A stretch of 64,000 bases of DNA from an uncultured Clostridia bacterium (GCA_944380885.1 CALWIZ010000003.1:60251-124250), one strand, 5' to 3'; positions 38,013-47,753 are shown, numbered from the stretch's first letter. The notes: generated by a model from the sequence alone, not told the origin. Made by a program: numbers and translations.

Positions 38013-39372
38013 AAGCTGTTTCTGCCTTGATGAGACAGAGGCATCAAAAGCAGAGCTTAACAGACTGGCGGATGAGCTTTCGGAAATATACCCGTTATAT
38101 CTTGAGCACAAAAGTACCGGCTCTGCCTTTCAGGATATTCCGCAGCTGAAAACCGCGGCATCGGCGCTTATAAAGGAATTTACGAAGCTGCTGCACGCGC
38201 TTGATGAATACGGCGACGGTGAGCTTACAAAAACCGCCCGCAGAATGTCCTGCGCCTTAGCAAGGTTTGATTACTTAAACGGCGCGAACTATGAAGCGCT
38301 TGTGTCAGCCGTAAAATCATTTGCCGGTATGCTGCCTTCAACCGGCGGAATAAACGCCAAAGAAGCCGCCCGGCTTATGAACAGGATAAAAATGGGGTAC
38401 TTCCCTACCGACCCTGAGCATGTACGGCTTATAAAATCCGCCGTAAAATTTCCGGACCGCAGGGTAAATCTGCTTGACCCCTGCTGCGGAGAGGGACTTG
38501 CCCTTAAAGAATTCTCCGACGGGGAAAACGCCGTAACCTACGGTATAGAGATAGACGGAGAACGTGTGCGCGCCGCGCGGGAAAACCTTGACCGTGCGGT
38601 ATCCGGCAGCTTTTTTGCCTCGCGCATTCCTTACGGCAGGTTTCACGCGGTTTTTCTTAATCCGCCGTATCTGTCCTGCCCCGGTCCTGACGGCAGCCGC
38701 CGAATGGAACGGGCTTTTTTGAGCGATATTCTGCCCTATCTTATGAAAGGCGGTCTTCTTATCTATATAATACCGTCACACAGGGCGACAGAGCAGGTAT
38801 GCGGTTTATTGGCGTCTTACTTCAGAAATATTTCGGTTTACCGTTTCCGTGACAGCGAATACAGAAAATTCAGCCAGATCGTATTTTTCGGCATACGCAC
38901 AGAAAAGCACAGCGGACAGAAGACAGCCAAAAGGATCGAAGAGCTTACTCTGAATCCGGAAAAAATACCGCTTATCGACAAGCTCCCCGAAAAGCTGTAC
39001 TCACTTCCCGATAAGGAATGCGAGGTGCCGTATTTCAGGGGTTCCGTCTTTGATACAGCGGAGCTTTCGGAGTATCTTAAAACCTCTGACAGTCTCAGCC
39101 TGCTTTTTGAGGAAAAGGCGCTTGAAAGCCGCGTACTGAAACCTCTCCTGCCTCTTAACCTCTCACAGATAGGTCTTGTAGGAGCAAGCGGACTGATGAA
39201 CGGACTTGTGGAATGTGAGCATCCGCACGTTATAAAGGGGCGCGTCATAAAGCAGAAAAAAACAAACCTTATGGCTTCAGGAGATAGTGACAAAGCTGAA
39301 CTAAGGGAGGTCGAGTCAAATAAAATGATATTCAATATCCTGACCCCGGACGGTTACATCACAGTAAGTTAA
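37993..39372 (+). CDS. SAM-dependent (N-6-adenine-type) DNA methyltransferase-like protein, DUF6094-like
   Basis: 459 residues from the ATG at 37993, preceded by AAAGG; an upstream TTG at 37978 is less likely. SAM-binding motif LDPCCGEGLAL, acidic YGIEID, catalytic NPPYLS, and later the VYRFRDSEYRKFSQIVFFG region used for target recognition in this family. It may methylate element DNA for protection or control. It lacks a paired restriction gene. Confidence 0.85.
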   Translation: MTGDETKSCFCLDETEASKAELNRLADELSEIYPLYLEHKSTGSAFQDIPQLKTAASALIKEFTKLLHALDEYGDGELTKTARRMSCALARFDYLNGANYEALVSAVKSFAGMLPSTGGINAKEAARLMNRIKMGYFPTDPEHVRLIKSAVKFPDRRVNLLDPCCGEGLALKEFSDGENAVTYGIEIDGERVRAARENLDRAVSGSFFASRIPYGRFHAVFLNPPYLSCPGPDGSRRMERAFLSDILPYLMKGGLLIYIIPSHRATEQVCGLLASYFRNISVYRFRDSEYRKFSQIVFFGIRTEKHSGQKTAKRIEELTLNPEKIPLIDKLPEKLYSLPDKECEVPYFRGSVFDTAELSEYLKTSDSLSLLFEEKALESRVLKPLLPLNLSQIGLVGASGLMNGLVECEHPHVIKGRVIKQKKTNLMASGDSDKAELREVESNKMIFNILTPDGYITVS

Positions 39373-39389
39373 AAGAAAGGAAATTAAAA

Positions 39390-39896
39390 ATGAAACTAAC
39401 AGAAGAAAAAGCCGCTTTTGCGGCGGAAAATCACGGGCTGGTTTACAGCTTTTTAAAGGAACACGGACTGCCTGAGGACGAATATTACGATACCGTTATA
39501 TTCGCTTTTCTTAATTGCGTTATAAAGGATACCGGCGGCGATTTCAAGACACACGCATATAAAGCTATGGAAATGTCGGTCAGCGAGGCGGAAAAGAGCC
39601 TTGCCGAAGATGTAAAGACCGTAAGCCTTTATGACCCTGTTTACTTCGGGCGCACCTTTGAGGAAAGTCTCGCGGACGAAAGAGACGAAATCACGGAGCT
39701 TCTTGAGCGCATACGCTTAAAGGAGCTTTTGTCCTGCTTTGAAAGAAATGAGCGTATAGCGGTAAAGCTGCTGCTTAACGGCTTCACTCTGACGGAAATC
39801 GCCCGTAAACTTCAGAAAAGCGGTCCGGAGATCCAAAGGCTTATACACGGCATAAAGCTTAAAACCGTTTCGGCTCTGACGCTGAACGCCGCCTGA
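39390..39896 (+). CDS. Sigma-factor-like HTH protein
   Basis: 168 residues. N-terminal segment (VYSFLKEHGLPEDEYYDTVI) resembles sigma region 2 (Y-F-EH-L-DEYYD), and the C-terminus (about 118-165) has a region-4-type helix-turn-helix, RIAVKLLLNGFTLTEIARKL. Atypical sigma or regulator proteins of this size occur on Clostridial mobile elements. It could direct polymerase to unit promoters. Confidence 0.6.
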   Translation: MKLTEEKAAFAAENHGLVYSFLKEHGLPEDEYYDTVIFAFLNCVIKDTGGDFKTHAYKAMEMSVSEAEKSLAEDVKTVSLYDPVYFGRTFEESLADERDEITELLERIRLKELLSCFERNERIAVKLLLNGFTLTEIARKLQKSGPEIQRLIHGIKLKTVSALTLNAA

Positions 39897-39909
39897 AAGG
39901 AGGGCTATA

Positions 39910-40473
39910 ATGATATTTCACAAGCTGTTTACCGCAAAGCTTAAACTCTTCTTCCGGTCACTTGCCGCAAAGCGCGCAAAATACCGGCTATTTAAGGAGT
40001 TCAGAAAAACTCCGCAGAGCGTTAAAGCCTTAAGCCGCGCCTACGAGCGCTTTTTATCGGCAATAAAAAAGGAACAGCGGGCGGTGGTAGCGTTAAAGGC
40101 GGTACGGCGTCAGTTTTCAAGACGGCCTATTCTTGAGCTTAAACTTAATACCGGTGATTACTCGGTAAGCCGGAAAGCAAAGGAGATACTGTCTGAAACG
40201 GATATAGTCTGCGCCCTTGAAAGGCACAAAAGCGGAGACTGGGGCGAGATAAGCGCCGACGACTGGGCAAAATGCAATGTAAGCGCCAAAATGAAATACG
40301 GATATATCTACTCACGCTACAAAACCGCGTCCGGAAGATACTTCTGTATACTTACGGACTGCTTAGCCCCGAGAACAAAAATAGTAACGGAGGAAGAACT
40401 GAATGAAGGCAGAAATAATACCGGCGCTGTTTATGAAAAATCTGAAAGCCGTTCCGCCCAAAAAGCCGGATAG
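39910..40473 (+). CDS. Plasmid-type hypothetical protein with GDWGEIS motif
   Basis: 187 residues. The N-terminus is very basic. The region KSGDWGEISADDWAKCN then YIYSRYKTASGRYFCILTDC follows the pattern of a small family of plasmid and integrative-element proteins (H-GDWG-S-EDW-N-S-Y-W-IT). No catalytic role is known. AAAGGAGG site upstream. Confidence 0.55.
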   Translation: MIFHKLFTAKLKLFFRSLAAKRAKYRLFKEFRKTPQSVKALSRAYERFLSAIKKEQRAVVALKAVRRQFSRRPILELKLNTGDYSVSRKAKEILSETDIVCALERHKSGDWGEISADDWAKCNVSAKMKYGYIYSRYKTASGRYFCILTDCLAPRTKIVTEEELNEGRNNTGAVYEKSESRSAQKAG

Positions 40474-40732
40474 GCATTTAAAGAAGCTTACTAAACTATC
40501 CCCGGGAGCCGGGTATCTTTACAAATATGTTTTGCTGCCTAAACTTGCCGGCAGAACGGTAAATACGGGAAAGATTGACCTGTCCGCTTTTGAGCTGTGC
40601 GACATAGAAACCGTCTGTGATTATTATGAAAAACATATCTTACCCGACCGCAGAGAAAACAAACCGCTTGTAGATTTATACGAGACGGTCAAAAACGCGC
40701 CGGCAAAAGCAAGGCCGGTAAAATTTCTGTAA
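40403..40732 (+). CDS. Hypothetical protein
   Basis: 109 residues; overlaps the preceding gene by 71 bp in another frame, with CGGAGGAAG at good spacing before its ATG. Basic N-terminus, acidic centre (FELCDIETVCDYYEKHIL). Not recognised. Confidence 0.5.
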   Translation: MKAEIIPALFMKNLKAVPPKKPDRHLKKLTKLSPGAGYLYKYVLLPKLAGRTVNTGKIDLSAFELCDIETVCDYYEKHILPDRRENKPLVDLYETVKNAPAKARPVKFL

Positions 40733-40744
40733 AGGAGCGCAGAT

Positions 40745-41260
40745 ATGTTTCAGGATAAAATATCGGATATTTCGGAAAATATGGCGGTTCTGTCAATAGA
40801 CAAAATCCTTTATGACAGCGGCTTTTCCATTGCCGGAAGCGATATAGACTATGATAACCTGTATGAGGTGTTTTATGACGCGGTTTATGCTATGGACGGC
40901 GACTATGAGGAAGACGAGAACAGCGACTGCTGTATATATACCTTCCGCGGCAAAAGCATAAAAGAATATGTACGGCTCGCCTTAAAGTACGGAAGGTTAA
41001 ACGGCATAGCGAAAGATCAGAATTTCTGGATAAAAAGACTTGAAAACTTCATTGATGAGGAAATGCGCAGTATCGGGGATTATTCCTATGACTACGATTA
41101 CAATATAGTCTCGGCAAAGCGCGCTTTTTTTAAGGTATATATCTATCCGGAATTTTGTCAGACCGTAAGCCTTATACGGGCGGTATCGTCCGTTCTTGCC
41201 TTTATAGATAAGTCTTGTTCGGAAATCGCAAAACAGATAGAAAGAAGGCGTGCGGCGTAA
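40745..41260 (+). CDS. Hypothetical acidic protein
   Basis: 171 residues, strongly acidic, with many Tyr/Asp (DGDYEEDENSDC, DYSYDYDYNIV). Good RBS (AAAGGAG). No domain recognised. It ends in a TAATG overlap with the E2-like gene. Confidence 0.6.
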   Translation: MFQDKISDISENMAVLSIDKILYDSGFSIAGSDIDYDNLYEVFYDAVYAMDGDYEEDENSDCCIYTFRGKSIKEYVRLALKYGRLNGIAKDQNFWIKRLENFIDEEMRSIGDYSYDYDYNIVSAKRAFFKVYIYPEFCQTVSLIRAVSSVLAFIDKSCSEIAKQIERRRAA

Positions 41261-41937
41261 TGAAGCAGGACAGGCTTTCAATTCACATATCCGACTGCGC
41301 GGATATAACGGTCGAAGAGCGGACAGACGGTATTAAAAAGGTCAAAAACATTTCGCTTGACGACCTGCTTGTCTGCATAAAAAGCAGTCTTAAAAAAGTA
41401 ATACCTAAATTCAATATCCTTCTGCCCAAAAACGCTCTTTATTTCAGCTGCGCCCCGGAGGAGGAGGTTTACTGCGCAGTGCTCGAGTATCCTTATTCAA
41501 GTTCGGACATCACTTATATGAATACCGTATACAGCAATTTCCCCCTCCCCCGTCTGGTGTTCGGGTTCAGGGTGGAAAGCAGCGGCAGGATTTCCAAAGT
41601 AAAGCTCGGCGTTGCGGGAACCGGCATTTTAAGAGAGGATACGCCTATGTATTACTATCCTTTTTCCAATGTGAACAGTCCCAATTTCTCGGTCTGCACC
41701 GGCGGCAATACCCTGCCGGTTATAAAGCAGCCCTATTCCCTTTCCAATATGCCGGATTACATACTGAGTCTTCCCGACAATGACGACTACTATAAACCGG
41801 AGCATAACAAACTGAACTGTTCTCACCGGGAGCTTATGGAGCACCTGACCGACAAAACGCCGGAATACTATTATTCGGATATTCTTGTCCCCTCCGGCAA
41901 AACGCTTAAAGACTTTTACAGGGAGTGTACATTATGA
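41260..41937 (+). CDS. PRTRC_B-like prokaryotic E2-family protein
   Basis: 225 residues from an ATG at 41260 that overlaps the previous stop. The C-terminal half contains YYYPFSNVNSPNFSVCTGGNTLP, matching the conserved APFYNV..G.VC.GN pattern of PRTRC_B (prokaryotic E2 family D), and HRELMEHLTDK. The cysteine in FSVCTGG is a candidate active-site residue. Function would be conjugation of an unknown ubiquitin-like modifier. The stop overlaps the next gene (ATGA). Confidence 0.65.
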   Translation: MKQDRLSIHISDCADITVEERTDGIKKVKNISLDDLLVCIKSSLKKVIPKFNILLPKNALYFSCAPEEEVYCAVLEYPYSSSDITYMNTVYSNFPLPRLVFGFRVESSGRISKVKLGVAGTGILREDTPMYYYPFSNVNSPNFSVCTGGNTLPVIKQPYSLSNMPDYILSLPDNDDYYKPEHNKLNCSHRELMEHLTDKTPEYYYSDILVPSGKTLKDFYRECTL

Positions 41938-42731
41938 CCGAAATACAGAAAAGACAGCTCGCGCAGCCCTTCAAGGCGGAAGACATCGAATGGCGCATAG
42001 CGTCAACCAACAAGGAAAAAACAAAAGGCATCGCCGTGGCGTATGTGGACTCGCGAGCAATACAGGAACGGCTCGACAGCATTTTCGGCTGTGAAAACTG
42101 GCAGAACTCCTTTGAAATAACCCAGGGCGCCGAAAAGGACCTGACCTCATATGTATGCCGAATAGGAATTTACAGTCCCGAGCGCAATGAATGGATATTC
42201 AAATCCGACGGTTCGGGGCCTACCGATATAGAGCCGGTAAAGGGCGGTCTTTCGGGAGCGCTCAAGCGTGCCGCCTCGGTATGGAACATAGGGCGGTACC
42301 TTTACGAGCTGGACGGCGTATGGGTAGATATAGAGCAAAGAGGTAAATCCTATTTCATCAAAAATGAAGAGCTTGAACGCCTTAAAACCTACTATAACCG
42401 CGCTATGCGGGCAAAAGAGACCGGAAAAAGTGTTCCTCCGGCTGTTTCTCAAGCCGCGCCCGACCGTCCGGCAGAAAAACCAAAACCGGAAAGCACAAAT
42501 GAAACAGATACACATTTCAGGGTATTAAAATCTTCTGTTTCAAGCGGAGCGCGCGGCAAGCAGACGCTTCTTACTCTGCAGACCCCGCAGAACCAAATCA
42601 TATCCGGATATATGTTAGGCGATCCGGGACTCAGAGAAGGTCAGATAATACATAAGTTAAGAATTGAGCAAAAATTCAGCAAAAGCGCCGGCAGCTACAA
42701 CATAATACACGGCTTTGAAAACGCAGCTTAA
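41934..42731 (+). CDS. Rad52/Rad22-type single-strand annealing protein
   Basis: 265 residues from the ATG at 41934 with GGGAG upstream. The first 150 residues follow the Rad52/22 family: QRQL-PF---DIEWR, then VAYVDSRAIQERLDSIFGCENWQNSF, DGSGPTDIEPVKGGLSGALKRAASVWNIGRYLY. The C-terminus is a linker and a small domain. It pairs complementary single strands in recombination-dependent replication or repair, and sits next to the SbcC-like ATPase. Confidence 0.88.
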   Translation: MTEIQKRQLAQPFKAEDIEWRIASTNKEKTKGIAVAYVDSRAIQERLDSIFGCENWQNSFEITQGAEKDLTSYVCRIGIYSPERNEWIFKSDGSGPTDIEPVKGGLSGALKRAASVWNIGRYLYELDGVWVDIEQRGKSYFIKNEELERLKTYYNRAMRAKETGKSVPPAVSQAAPDRPAEKPKPESTNETDTHFRVLKSSVSSGARGKQTLLTLQTPQNQIISGYMLGDPGLREGQIIHKLRIEQKFSKSAGSYNIIHGFENAA

Positions 42732-42748
42732 AAGGAAGGACAGAAAAA

Positions 42749-44560
42749 ATGGAAAGCATAACCGAAATAAATATAAAGGAAATATCCCTATCCGGCTTTC
42801 GCAACAGAAAAGAACCGGCCGCCTTTTCCTTCGGTGACATAACCTGTGTCACAGGGCATAACGGTGCCGGCAAAACCACCCTTGCGCACGCTGTAGCCTT
42901 TGCTTTTTACGGGGTGACATATTTCGGCGAGCAGAAAACAGACCGGCTTATAAACAGCGAAAGTAACACCTGTACCGTAACAATTAAATTTACCGACCAA
43001 AGCGGAATTTTGCATACCCTTTCAAGGTCACGGTCAGGAAACAGGACCGAGCTGATTTTTGACAGCTATACCGTAAGGCAGGAGGACATAAACCGGTTTA
43101 TATGCGACAGGGACACATTTCTCTGCATTTTCAATCCGCTCTATCTTCTTAATATGAGCGCGGACAAAGGCAGGGATATTCTGATGCGCTGCTCAAAAAC
43201 GGTAAACGCCGATAATGTGCTTAAAGCCTTATCCGAGAATTTCAGAAGCACCCTTTCAGGGCTTGAGATCACCGAGCCGTATGAGATGATAAGCTCCTAC
43301 CGCGCCGGCATACGCCGCTGTGACGAGCAGCTTAAAATAATAGAAGCCCAAAAGCAGACGCTCCGCGAAACCGAACAGGCAAACAACCGCGAATGCGGCA
43401 GGCTTGCGGAACAGGCGGACGCGGCTGCGGCGGCAGTGAATATTTTAAGTGAAAAGCAGTTCTCAGGTATTGACAAAGAATATTTTAAAGCACGCCGTAG
43501 CGAGCTTGTGGAAAAGCTTAAAACCGCGTCCGGAAGCTCCTGCGCCGCCAAAATAGCAGCCTGCGCCGAAAGGCTCAAAGCCGCCCGTGAACGGGAATAT
43601 GTTGCAAAGTTCACAGGAGAGGCGGCAAAGTTAGACTCTGAAATAAACGCTTTAAGGGAAAAGTACCTCGCTCTTAAAGAAAAGCTTCAAAGCCTTACCG
43701 CCGGCAGCAGATGCCCGACCTGTTCGGTAACTCTTACAGACGAACTGCTCGCAAAGGTAAAGACGGAGATCACAGCCGGGCTTAAAGAAATAACCGGAGC
43801 GGCGAAAGGGATCACCGAAACCAAAAACGAGCTTAACGAAACAGACCGCAAGGCGAAAGAAACCTTTGAGCAGTATAAAAAAGAGGATATAGAAAGTCTT
43901 TCTGCCGAGCTTGACAGTCTTAAAAAAGCGGAGACCTCCGAAGACTCCCCAGATATTATGCAAAAGGAAATTGAGGAAATAGATCTTCTGCTTGCCCGCG
44001 GACTTTTAAGTGACGAGGAGCTTTCAGAGCTTGAAACGGAGACAAAAAAGCTCGCGGCTCTTGAGGCGCAGATAAAAAAGCTGCGTGAATACTCCGCGGC
44101 AGAACGCATAGCAGAGCTTGAGAGTCAGGCGGAGGCGTTTAAAAACGACAGGCGGAGCTATGCAGAAATCGTTTCCGCTCTTTGCGAGTATATCTCAAAG
44201 CGGACCGAGCTTGTTACAGCGGAATTTGAAATGCCGAATGTAAGCCTTACACTCTTTGAGACGGTTAAAACCACCGGCGAGTTAAAAAGCGTATTCCGCT
44301 TTGCCTACAAGGGTACGGATGTTTCGTCGGTTTCTCTTTCGGAGAGAACGGCGGCAGGGCTTGAGATCTCGGCGCTGGTCAGAAGGCTTACCGGTCTTAA
44401 ATTTCCGGTGCTTATAGACAATACCGAAAGCATAGCCGAGTTTGACTCCTCACAGCTTGACTGCCAGACGGTATTTCTGCGTATGGTTAAAAACACGCCG
44501 CTTTCGGTAAAGCACGTAAGCAGGGCTCCGGCGGCGGACGCCCTCAAAAGAGCGTCATAA
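42749..44560 (+). CDS. SbcC/Rad50-like ATPase with short coiled coil
   Basis: 603 residues, shorter than SbcC (about 1000). Walker A GHNGAGKTT (36-44), a coiled coil interrupted by a CPTC zinc-hook motif (about 321-324), a C-terminal SVSLSERTAAGLEISALV signature-like segment and a Walker B-like PVLIDNTES. It likely handles DNA ends. The usual SbcD nuclease partner is not in the window, so it may act with the Rad52-type protein. Ends directly before the primase gene. Confidence 0.82.
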   Translation: MESITEINIKEISLSGFRNRKEPAAFSFGDITCVTGHNGAGKTTLAHAVAFAFYGVTYFGEQKTDRLINSESNTCTVTIKFTDQSGILHTLSRSRSGNRTELIFDSYTVRQEDINRFICDRDTFLCIFNPLYLLNMSADKGRDILMRCSKTVNADNVLKALSENFRSTLSGLEITEPYEMISSYRAGIRRCDEQLKIIEAQKQTLRETEQANNRECGRLAEQADAAAAAVNILSEKQFSGIDKEYFKARRSELVEKLKTASGSSCAAKIAACAERLKAAREREYVAKFTGEAAKLDSEINALREKYLALKEKLQSLTAGSRCPTCSVTLTDELLAKVKTEITAGLKEITGAAKGITETKNELNETDRKAKETFEQYKKEDIESLSAELDSLKKAETSEDSPDIMQKEIEEIDLLLARGLLSDEELSELETETKKLAALEAQIKKLREYSAAERIAELESQAEAFKNDRRSYAEIVSALCEYISKRTELVTAEFEMPNVSLTLFETVKTTGELKSVFRFAYKGTDVSSVSLSERTAAGLEISALVRRLTGLKFPVLIDNTESIAEFDSSQLDCQTVFLRMVKNTPLSVKHVSRAPAADALKRAS

Positions 44561-45706
44561 ATGGGCGCGTATATTAACTTCGATCTTCTCGACACGGCAA
44601 TGCTCTGCGGAATAGATATTAAGCGGAACACCCTTTTTGCCGAAGAGGTCGAGGCGCGCTGTCCCTACTGCTGCGACCGGCGCTACCGTATGTATTTAAG
44701 CAGGCTCACGAATATGTTTTACTGTCATAACTGCGGCAGCGGAGGAAACGCCGTTACTTTGTACGCCGACTTTAATCCGCGCGGTTTAAGGCTTAACAAT
44801 TACGAAAGCTTCAAGGCGCTTTTAAACGAGCCTTCGGTAAAGCGGTACGACCTGCCGCAAATCACGGAAAAACCTGAGCCGCCGATACGCGCCTTAGAGG
44901 AAAGAAGCGAAATATACAGTGAATTTCTCGGGCTGTTAAGACTTGAGAAAGAGCATCTTGCCAACCTTTTAAAGCGGGGACTTGACAGCGCAAAAATTGA
45001 GGGAAATATGTATAAAAGCTTCCCGACAGACAAAGCGGAACGGCAGTGGATATGCGATATACTGTCTTCCCGCTTTGATCTTCACGGTATGCCCGGCTTT
45101 TACAGGGCTGACCGACGCTGGAAAGCGGTCGGACAGAAAAGCGGTATTCTGATTCCGGTACGAAACAAAGACGGTTTAATACAGGGTCTTCAAATCCGTT
45201 TTGACACTCCGCCGGTAAAGCAGGTCACAAACGCGTTCGGAGATAAGACTGAAAAAAAGGACGGGCGCTTCCGCTGGTTTTCCACCGCCGGCAGGGGATT
45301 TCCGGACGGCACCGGAATTACAAGCTACATACATGTAACCGGCGATGTGACAAGCGACACTCTTTACCTTACAGAGGGCGGACTCAAAGCGGACGTGGCA
45401 AGCCATTTGTCCGGCGGCAGGCTGTTCATCGGGCTGACAGGGGTACAGAATGTGCGGTATTTAAAGGAAGTGGTCACTTCCCTGCACCCTAAAAGAATAG
45501 TCGAGTGTGTGGATATGGATATTCGTACTAATCCTCAGGTGCAGAAAGCTCAATCAAAAATCCAGGCGATCTGCACCCCGCTCTGCGAAGAGTACAAACG
45601 CTTTTTCTGGCCTGCCGATCAGAAGGGCGTGGACGATTACCTTTTATTCAGAAAGCTTAAAAAAGAGCATGAAAAGAAGATTAAGGAGGAAAACAAAAAT
45701 GTCTGA
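44561..45706 (+). CDS. DNA primase (zinc finger plus Toprim)
   Basis: 381 residues, starting one base after the previous stop. N-terminal CHC2-like zinc finger (CPYCCDRRYRM...FYCHNCGSGG, about 27-57). Toprim-like region with YLTEGGLKADV and VDMD near the acidic metal site. Short for a DnaG, and no helicase-binding C-terminus. Probably primes replication of the unit. It overlaps the next small gene by 8 bp. Confidence 0.8.
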   Translation: MGAYINFDLLDTAMLCGIDIKRNTLFAEEVEARCPYCCDRRYRMYLSRLTNMFYCHNCGSGGNAVTLYADFNPRGLRLNNYESFKALLNEPSVKRYDLPQITEKPEPPIRALEERSEIYSEFLGLLRLEKEHLANLLKRGLDSAKIEGNMYKSFPTDKAERQWICDILSSRFDLHGMPGFYRADRRWKAVGQKSGILIPVRNKDGLIQGLQIRFDTPPVKQVTNAFGDKTEKKDGRFRWFSTAGRGFPDGTGITSYIHVTGDVTSDTLYLTEGGLKADVASHLSGGRLFIGLTGVQNVRYLKEVVTSLHPKRIVECVDMDIRTNPQVQKAQSKIQAICTPLCEEYKRFFWPADQKGVDDYLLFRKLKKEHEKKIKEENKNV

Positions 45707-45896
45707 AACCTTTAATATCCGCATCGAGGAAACTGTCGCGGAGGACTTCCCCGTTAAGGCGGAAAGTCCCGAAGCCGCGGTACTACAAGCGAAAAGACTT
45801 TATTTTGACGGCTTGCTCGTTTTAGAACCCGGCACGGTGATACAAAGACGCATAGAGTGCACCGGTTCATCTCCTCAAATTGCAGAAGATTTTTGA
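45699..45896 (+). CDS. DpnD/PcfM-like small protein
   Basis: 65 residues from an ATG at 45699 with AAGGAGG upstream. FNIRIEETVAEDFPVKAESP is the DpnD/PcfM pattern common on plasmids and integrative elements. Role is unknown. Confidence 0.75.
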   Translation: MSETFNIRIEETVAEDFPVKAESPEAAVLQAKRLYFDGLLVLEPGTVIQRRIECTGSSPQIAEDF

Positions 45897-45927
45897 ATAT
45901 TCAGATACATATAACGGAGGTCAAATT

Positions 45928-46158
45928 ATGTTTGAGCCCTGCAAGACAGACGCGATGTTAAATTCAACCGGAAAGAAGCAGAAGGTATTCATTGTTAAAT
46001 ACGACGACATAAATCACTGCAAGGCAATTATTGACAACAAGCTCTGCACGGCGGTTTACAATCCCTTTTCCGGACTTTTCTATGTTGACGATAAATTCGG
46101 AGTAATTGATTATATTGAGCCGCAGGACATTAAAAACGGTGAAGCGGACAGTAAATGA
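45928..46158 (+). CDS. Hypothetical small protein
   Basis: 76 residues from an ATG at 45928 with GGAGGT seven bases upstream. Core VFIVKYDDINHCKAIIDNKL and YNPFSGLFYVDDKFGVIDYI. Not recognised. Confidence 0.6.
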   Translation: MFEPCKTDAMLNSTGKKQKVFIVKYDDINHCKAIIDNKLCTAVYNPFSGLFYVDDKFGVIDYIEPQDIKNGEADSK

Positions 46159-46168
46159 GGTTTACGGC

Positions 46169-46720
46169 ATGAAAGACACAAAAGAATATATTTATCCCTT
46201 AAAACAAAGGCTCATTAGCTTTAAAAATCATATGAGCGCAGTCGGTTTTATCCCTCATTTATCGGGCAGAGCGAAGGAAGACCGGATAATAGAAATTTCC
46301 GCTTTCCCTGACAGCTCTTCCGAAACAGAAGGAAAAACAGCCCTCTTTAACAGGATTGCCGCCGCGGTTTATGAAAGCAGAGATTTACTGAAGAAAAGTA
46401 TTCTTAACTGCAGTGTAAATTCGTACGGCTTTGTATCTGTCACCTTAAACCTTAAAAAAGTCTCCCCCGCACTGCAAAAGCGGCTTAATCTCGATATGCT
46501 TTTTGACGGGACTTTTCCTGTCACCCGCTGCTGTTACTGCGGCTGTTATTATCTGACATATCATATGTACACATACCGTGACAACGCAGGCTGTGTGGGA
46601 AGGTCTTACGAATGCGTATCGTGCAGAAGTATGGAAAAAGAAGACGTATTCCGGATCTATGAGCTTTCAAACAAGCAAGGCATTGAAAAAGCCAAAAGGT
46701 ATCAGTTCGCTTTGCTGTGA
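46169..46720 (+). CDS. Hypothetical protein with C-terminal zinc-ribbon-like region
   Basis: 183 residues from an ATG at 46169 with GAGG upstream. The C-terminus has CCYCGCYYLTYH and CVGRSYECVSC, a probable two-pair zinc site. No known function; typical of accessory genes on such elements. Confidence 0.55.
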   Translation: MKDTKEYIYPLKQRLISFKNHMSAVGFIPHLSGRAKEDRIIEISAFPDSSSETEGKTALFNRIAAAVYESRDLLKKSILNCSVNSYGFVSVTLNLKKVSPALQKRLNLDMLFDGTFPVTRCCYCGCYYLTYHMYTYRDNAGCVGRSYECVSCRSMEKEDVFRIYELSNKQGIEKAKRYQFALL

Positions 46721-46776
46721 TGCGGATCATTGTTACACTATCGGGTAAACACAAAATATTTACGGGAGGAAAAAAT

Positions 46777-47748
46777 ATGTCTCAAATGCGGTCTTATATA
46801 GGAGTAAACGAAGGAAGCGGCGGAATCATAGGCAAGCTTCTGTATTATTCCACATCAAATATCCTGATACCAAAAAACACATTCGCCGAGCTCGGAAAAG
46901 CTTTTAATCTGCCGAAGATAAAACCGTCACGGGAATCGCCGGCAAGCGCATACCGTTACGCGACAACCGCGCTTAAAGAGCGCGTCGTGAATAAGAGCGC
47001 GTCCGGCACGCATATTTACAGAATATACTGCCGCGACAACAAGCAGGATACCGGGAAAGTTATATGCCGTGAGCTTGTAAAAGAAACACTTAACTCCACT
47101 ACAAACAATTACAAAAAGCTCGCCAACATAGTCTTTGACCGCTCGACAGAGGAAATGTATTACGATAATCTCGAATACGACACGGACGTTGGCGCGGAAA
47201 GCTATTGCCGGCAGGCGCTCACACTGTTTGAACGGTTCAGGAACTGCTACAATTCCTACCATGTAGATTCGGTTCTGCAGGCGCTTCTTTATAAAATGCA
47301 GGCTGTGAAAATAAACATACACGGAAATCTGTATTTTATTCCGAAGCCCCAGCTGCCGCTTCTCAATGTTTTTGAGGACTACATAGAAGCCCTTTCAAAA
47401 AACAATCTGAACAGCGGAAATGTTTCCTCAAACAGTATGTTTGTAGCCGACGATGAAAAACAGCGCGAAAAAATGGCGGCAGAATTCTACCAAAACTACC
47501 GCCGTGATATTGAGCTTTATGAAGAGCGTATACAGCATTTTATTGACAACGGCTGTACCTCTGAGGCAGTTATTTCCCGCTGGCTTAAAAAAATAGAGGC
47601 GCTTCAGCAGAAGAAAAACACCTACGAGCAGGTATTAAAACGCCAGCTTGACAGTCTTGACCGCGATTTTGCTCTCTTGCAGATGCAGTCTGAAGAACTG
47701 TCCGTAAGAGCTGGCAAAACACAGATAAAAATGCCATTAGCAGCATAA
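46777..47748 (+). CDS. Hypothetical coiled-coil protein (possibly DUF6744-like), end of left arm
   Basis: 323 residues from an ATG at 46777 (GGGAGG upstream). N-terminal fold includes IGVNEGSGGIIGKLLYYSTSN; the last 110 residues are a coiled coil (RDIELYEERIQHFIDN, KKIEALQQKKNTYEQVLKRQ). Layout resembles DUF6744 proteins near primase/Rad52 genes in integrative elements, from memory only. Last gene before the terminator. Confidence 0.55.
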   Translation: MSQMRSYIGVNEGSGGIIGKLLYYSTSNILIPKNTFAELGKAFNLPKIKPSRESPASAYRYATTALKERVVNKSASGTHIYRIYCRDNKQDTGKVICRELVKETLNSTTNNYKKLANIVFDRSTEEMYYDNLEYDTDVGAESYCRQALTLFERFRNCYNSYHVDSVLQALLYKMQAVKINIHGNLYFIPKPQLPLLNVFEDYIEALSKNNLNSGNVSSNSMFVADDEKQREKMAAEFYQNYRRDIELYEERIQHFIDNGCTSEAVISRWLKKIEALQQKKNTYEQVLKRQLDSLDRDFALLQMQSEELSVRAGKTQIKMPLAA

Positions 47749-47753
47749 AAATA

